Assembly: GCF_014842915.1 (NCBI RefSeq)
Contig: NZ_JACYXI010000002.1
Location: 124,001-188,000, forward strand
Direction: 5' to 3'
From: Roseibium litorale
GTDB taxonomy: Bacteria > Pseudomonadota > Alphaproteobacteria > Rhizobiales > Stappiaceae
DNA length: 64,000 nt
In this document: in pieces, positions 61,964 through 64,000 of the stretch
Layout: each line of letters opens with the position of its first letter
Position numbering within the stretch: position 1 is the stretch's first letter
Program-made: the position numbers and the translations under genes
The notes under the pieces: generated by a model
The model's input: the letters and a program-made list of their open reading frames with translations, nothing else
What the model was told of the DNA's origin: nothing
Database searches by the model: none

Positions 61964-63145
61964 ATGGATTCTGAAAGCTCATTTCTCTGGCAGGGGCCGA
62001 CCTGGCTCCTTGGCCGGACGCCGCCCGTTCCCACAAGCGGCATTCCGGGCCTTGGCGCTGATGTCGATCTCCTGGCTGCGTTTGCCGCGGATGAGGACAT
62101 TTCCTTTCCGCTGCCGAGTTCCGTCCTGATCGACCCGGATCAAGTCCCAGAGGACATCCGCGAGCCGTTTTTGAACTGGCTGGCCGCCCAGCTTCAGGGG
62201 CTGCAAAGCGATGTTCCCGTGATTTACTTCTGCACGGAAGACACCCTTGTTCCAGAGAAGCCGAAAGCCTCGGCAATTCTGAACCGCACCATCTCGCAAA
62301 CCGCGTTGTTCGAGCGGATCTGCGATTTGCAGCGGGTTTTGATCCGGTCTGAAGAGGCGCGTCTCCGGCGCATGGTCTTCGGCCGGGTGCCAGGCTATGG
62401 CGCAGCCCCCCATTACTCAGGACGGGGCGGTCTTCTTGTCATCGGGTTTGGCGGCCGGTTTCTCGATGTCATGCAGGCCCGGCAGAAGAATGTGGATGTG
62501 ATCGGCGCCTTCGATCAACGCATGGGCGAGGAGTATCTCTCCCAGCGGGCCTTCGATGCGGTCATTCTCGACGGCGCTTTCGACGATGTGCTTGAAAACC
62601 TTCGTTGTCTGAGACGGGATGCGCGGTTTGCCTCGATTCCGGTTCTGGCGGTGACGGGTTTTGCAGGCGATCTGCCGGTTTTCTACGACGCCGGTGCCAA
62701 CGACGTTCTGCTCGCTCCCCTGTCCCAGGACATGCTCAGGCAGAGGCTTGCCACCGCGATCCGGCTTGGCAAACGCCGCAGGCTGGCAGACCGAGTTCTG
62801 GCGGAAAGCCGGAAGTGGCTGATGCAGCAGCTGCAATCCGGCGGCTTGAAGCGCCGCGACTACGATAACTATCTCAATCAGGCCGCAAAGGCGCTTTCCG
62901 CGCGCGGTCTGATGATCTGGCAGATCAGCCTGCTTCCCGATGTTCCGCCAAACAACAACTTTACCGGCCAGCTTGCTCCCGATCTCTGCGGAACAGTGCT
63001 GTCGATTGCCGATGCGACCAGCCGTGAGGAAGATCTCGTCTGCTTCGTCCGCGATCTCGGACCCGTTGCCGTCCTCAAGAGCGAGCGCGGATGCGAGAGG
63101 CTGAAATCCCGGATCAGTGCTATCCTTGGGCACACAAGACTTTGA
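61964..63145 (+). CDS. Protein with a receiver (REC)-like domain, PleD-related
   Basis: 393 residues. The central part (about 148-265) is REC-like: GLLVIGFGGRFLDVMQARQ, the putative phosphoacceptor in FDAVILDGAFDDVLENLRCLRRDARFASIPVLAVTGFAG, and GANDVLLAPLSQDMLRQRL. The N-terminal 145 residues hold a second, more degenerate alpha/beta segment, and the C-terminus (about 290-390) is a weak GGDEF-like region without the GG(D/E)EF motif. It may be a decayed or non-enzymatic PleD relative. Follows the AMP-binding gene by about 38 bp. Confidence 0.6.
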   Translation: MDSESSFLWQGPTWLLGRTPPVPTSGIPGLGADVDLLAAFAADEDISFPLPSSVLIDPDQVPEDIREPFLNWLAAQLQGLQSDVPVIYFCTEDTLVPEKPKASAILNRTISQTALFERICDLQRVLIRSEEARLRRMVFGRVPGYGAAPHYSGRGGLLVIGFGGRFLDVMQARQKNVDVIGAFDQRMGEEYLSQRAFDAVILDGAFDDVLENLRCLRRDARFASIPVLAVTGFAGDLPVFYDAGANDVLLAPLSQDMLRQRLATAIRLGKRRRLADRVLAESRKWLMQQLQSGGLKRRDYDNYLNQAAKALSARGLMIWQISLLPDVPPNNNFTGQLAPDLCGTVLSIADATSREEDLVCFVRDLGPVAVLKSERGCERLKSRISAILGHTRL

Positions 63146-63235
63146 CCGGACCGCGACTGTGCAGGTTTGATCCATTTCATAAAATGCCGGGACCAGAGAC
63201 CCAGACTTCCGGATATGCCTTCCTGAGGAACCAAC

Positions 63236-63919
63236 ATGACGTCTTCCGCTGCCCCGATTTCCATCGATATCGTTTCCGATGTCATGTGCCCCTGGTGCTA
63301 CATCGGCAAACGCCGTTTGGAGGCGGCTCTCGCGATGGTGCCGGACCTTCCCGTCCTGGTTCGCTGGCATCCTTATCAGCTCGACGAAACCCTGCCTCTC
63401 GAAGGCAAGGACCGGCGCCGCTATCTTCTGGACAAGTTCGGTCCGGACCGAATTGACACAATTCATGACCGGATCGAGCAGATCGGCGCGGAAGAGAACA
63501 TCGATTTTGCCTTCGACAAGATTGAAGTCTGCCCGAACACTCTGGATGCGCACCGTCTCATCCTCTGGGCCAAGGCGGAAGGCAAGCAGACCGAAATGGT
63601 CGAACGCCTGTTCCAGGCCTTTTTCGTCAAGGGCGAAGATCTGACAAAGGCCGAAACGCTTATTTCAATCGCGAAGGAAGTCGGGCTGGAAGAAGACCTT
63701 GTCGAGCAGCTTCTCGATACGGATTCCGATGTGGAGAAAACCCGCAAGCAGATCTCCAAGGCCCGGCAGATCGGCGTAACCGGCGTGCCGTTCTTCGTCA
63801 TCGATGGCCGGTTTGCGGTCGCTGGTGCGGAAGCTGCCGAAACACTGGCTGCCGCTTTGCGCCATGCTGAGGAAACACGTCCGGGCGACGGGACACAAGC
63901 GCCTCCCTCTCCGCTGTGA
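63236..63919 (+). CDS. FrnE/DsbA-family thioredoxin-like oxidoreductase
   Basis: 227 residues, cytoplasmic (no signal peptide). Redox site CPWC in SDVMCPWCYIGKRRLEAAL (residues about 15-33) and the cis-Pro region GVTGVPFFVIDGRFAVAGAEAAETL. Such FrnE-like proteins act as disulfide or glutathione-linked oxidoreductases and relate to 2-hydroxychromene-2-carboxylate isomerases. A strong terminator follows. Confidence 0.9.
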   Translation: MTSSAAPISIDIVSDVMCPWCYIGKRRLEAALAMVPDLPVLVRWHPYQLDETLPLEGKDRRRYLLDKFGPDRIDTIHDRIEQIGAEENIDFAFDKIEVCPNTLDAHRLILWAKAEGKQTEMVERLFQAFFVKGEDLTKAETLISIAKEVGLEEDLVEQLLDTDSDVEKTRKQISKARQIGVTGVPFFVIDGRFAVAGAEAAETLAAALRHAEETRPGDGTQAPPSPL

Positions 63920-63942
63920 GAGTTGCCTTGAAGCCAAACAAG

Positions 63943-63980
63943 AAAGCCCCCGGAACCGCAGGTTCCGGGGGCTTTGTCTT
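63943..63980 (+). terminator. Rho-independent terminator after the FrnE-like gene
   Basis: A 15-bp perfect stem, AAAGCCCCCGGAACC (63943-63957) / GGTTCCGGGGGCTTT (63961-63975), with a 3-nt loop and a GTCTT tail. The A/T ends make it effective in both directions. Confidence 0.9.
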
Positions 63981-64000
63981 TAAACGTGAAAAAGATTAGC

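Noticed and set aside
1-64000. CRISPR arrays, rRNA genes or prophage structural genes
   Set aside because: No regularly spaced short repeats, rRNA stretches or phage structural proteins were seen.

Overview
The window is a high-GC alphaproteobacterial chromosome segment. Phosphatidylcholine synthase, an IalB-type protein, a SmoEFGK-type polyol operon and a PuuD-type urate hydroxylase together suggest Hyphomicrobiales, perhaps a marine Stappiaceae relative (Roseibium/Labrenzia/Stappia). The lineage is inferred from gene content, not from a marker search. Most of it is ordinary chromosome, with one AT-richer accessory island (about 34.7-37.4 kb) next to a tRNA-Ser gene and two IS630-family insertions.

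Layout. 1-3.9 kb: the 3' part of a RutR-like regulator gene, a YfdX-family protein, the ribosome-rescue factor ArfB, a VOC protein and an amidase behind a palindrome-rich leader. 4.0-12.7 kb: a polyol (sorbitol/mannitol) system, with a HAD phosphatase, a SorC regulator, the ABC transporter smoEFGK, sorbitol dehydrogenase smoS and mannitol 2-dehydrogenase mtlK, closed by a terminator. 12.9-20.8 kb: housekeeping genes (purC, a UbiH-type hydroxylase, a DUF2182 membrane protein, pcs, a TerC protein, a quinone oxidoreductase) and two less certain genes. 20.8-34.7 kb: a purine catabolism and uptake cluster, with a LysR regulator, 5-hydroxyisourate hydrolase, xdhABC, a BMP-type nucleoside/purine ABC transporter, puuD and uraD (OHCU decarboxylase), followed by an Rrf2 regulator. 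Together these encode import of purines, oxidation of hypoxanthine/xanthine to urate, and urate to allantoin through HIU and OHCU.

34.7-37.6 kb: an island with a 48-codon ORF that resembles the C-terminal end of XRE regulators and overlaps darT by ATGA, then darT-darG (a DNA ADP-ribosyltransferase toxin and its macrodomain antitoxin), then tRNA-Ser(UGA). 37.6-38.3 kb is gene-empty but holds a perfect CRP-like palindrome. 38.3-46.1 kb: envelope and replication/translation genes (rlpA, a DD-carboxypeptidase homologue with altered catalytic motifs, tmk, holB, metG, tatD, an MBL-fold hydrolase). 46.1-56.7 kb: a segment bracketed by two inverted 1053-bp IS630-family elements, carrying a TetR regulator, an EmrAB-type efflux pair, recX, an AEC transporter, a lipid A-type acyltransferase, an HpcH/HpaI-family lyase and hspQ. 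56.7-64 kb: a repeat, a small acidic ORF, an IalB protein, a family 5 solute-binding protein, an adenylate-forming-enzyme homologue with eroded motifs, a REC-like protein and a FrnE/DsbA oxidoreductase ending in a strong terminator.

The least conventional items are the darTG locus with its coupled upstream ORF, the carboxypeptidase and adenylate-forming homologues that lack hallmark catalytic residues, the A7 recoding site shared by both IS copies, and several perfect palindromes in intergenic DNA (upstream of the amidase, the rrf2 gene and rlpA).
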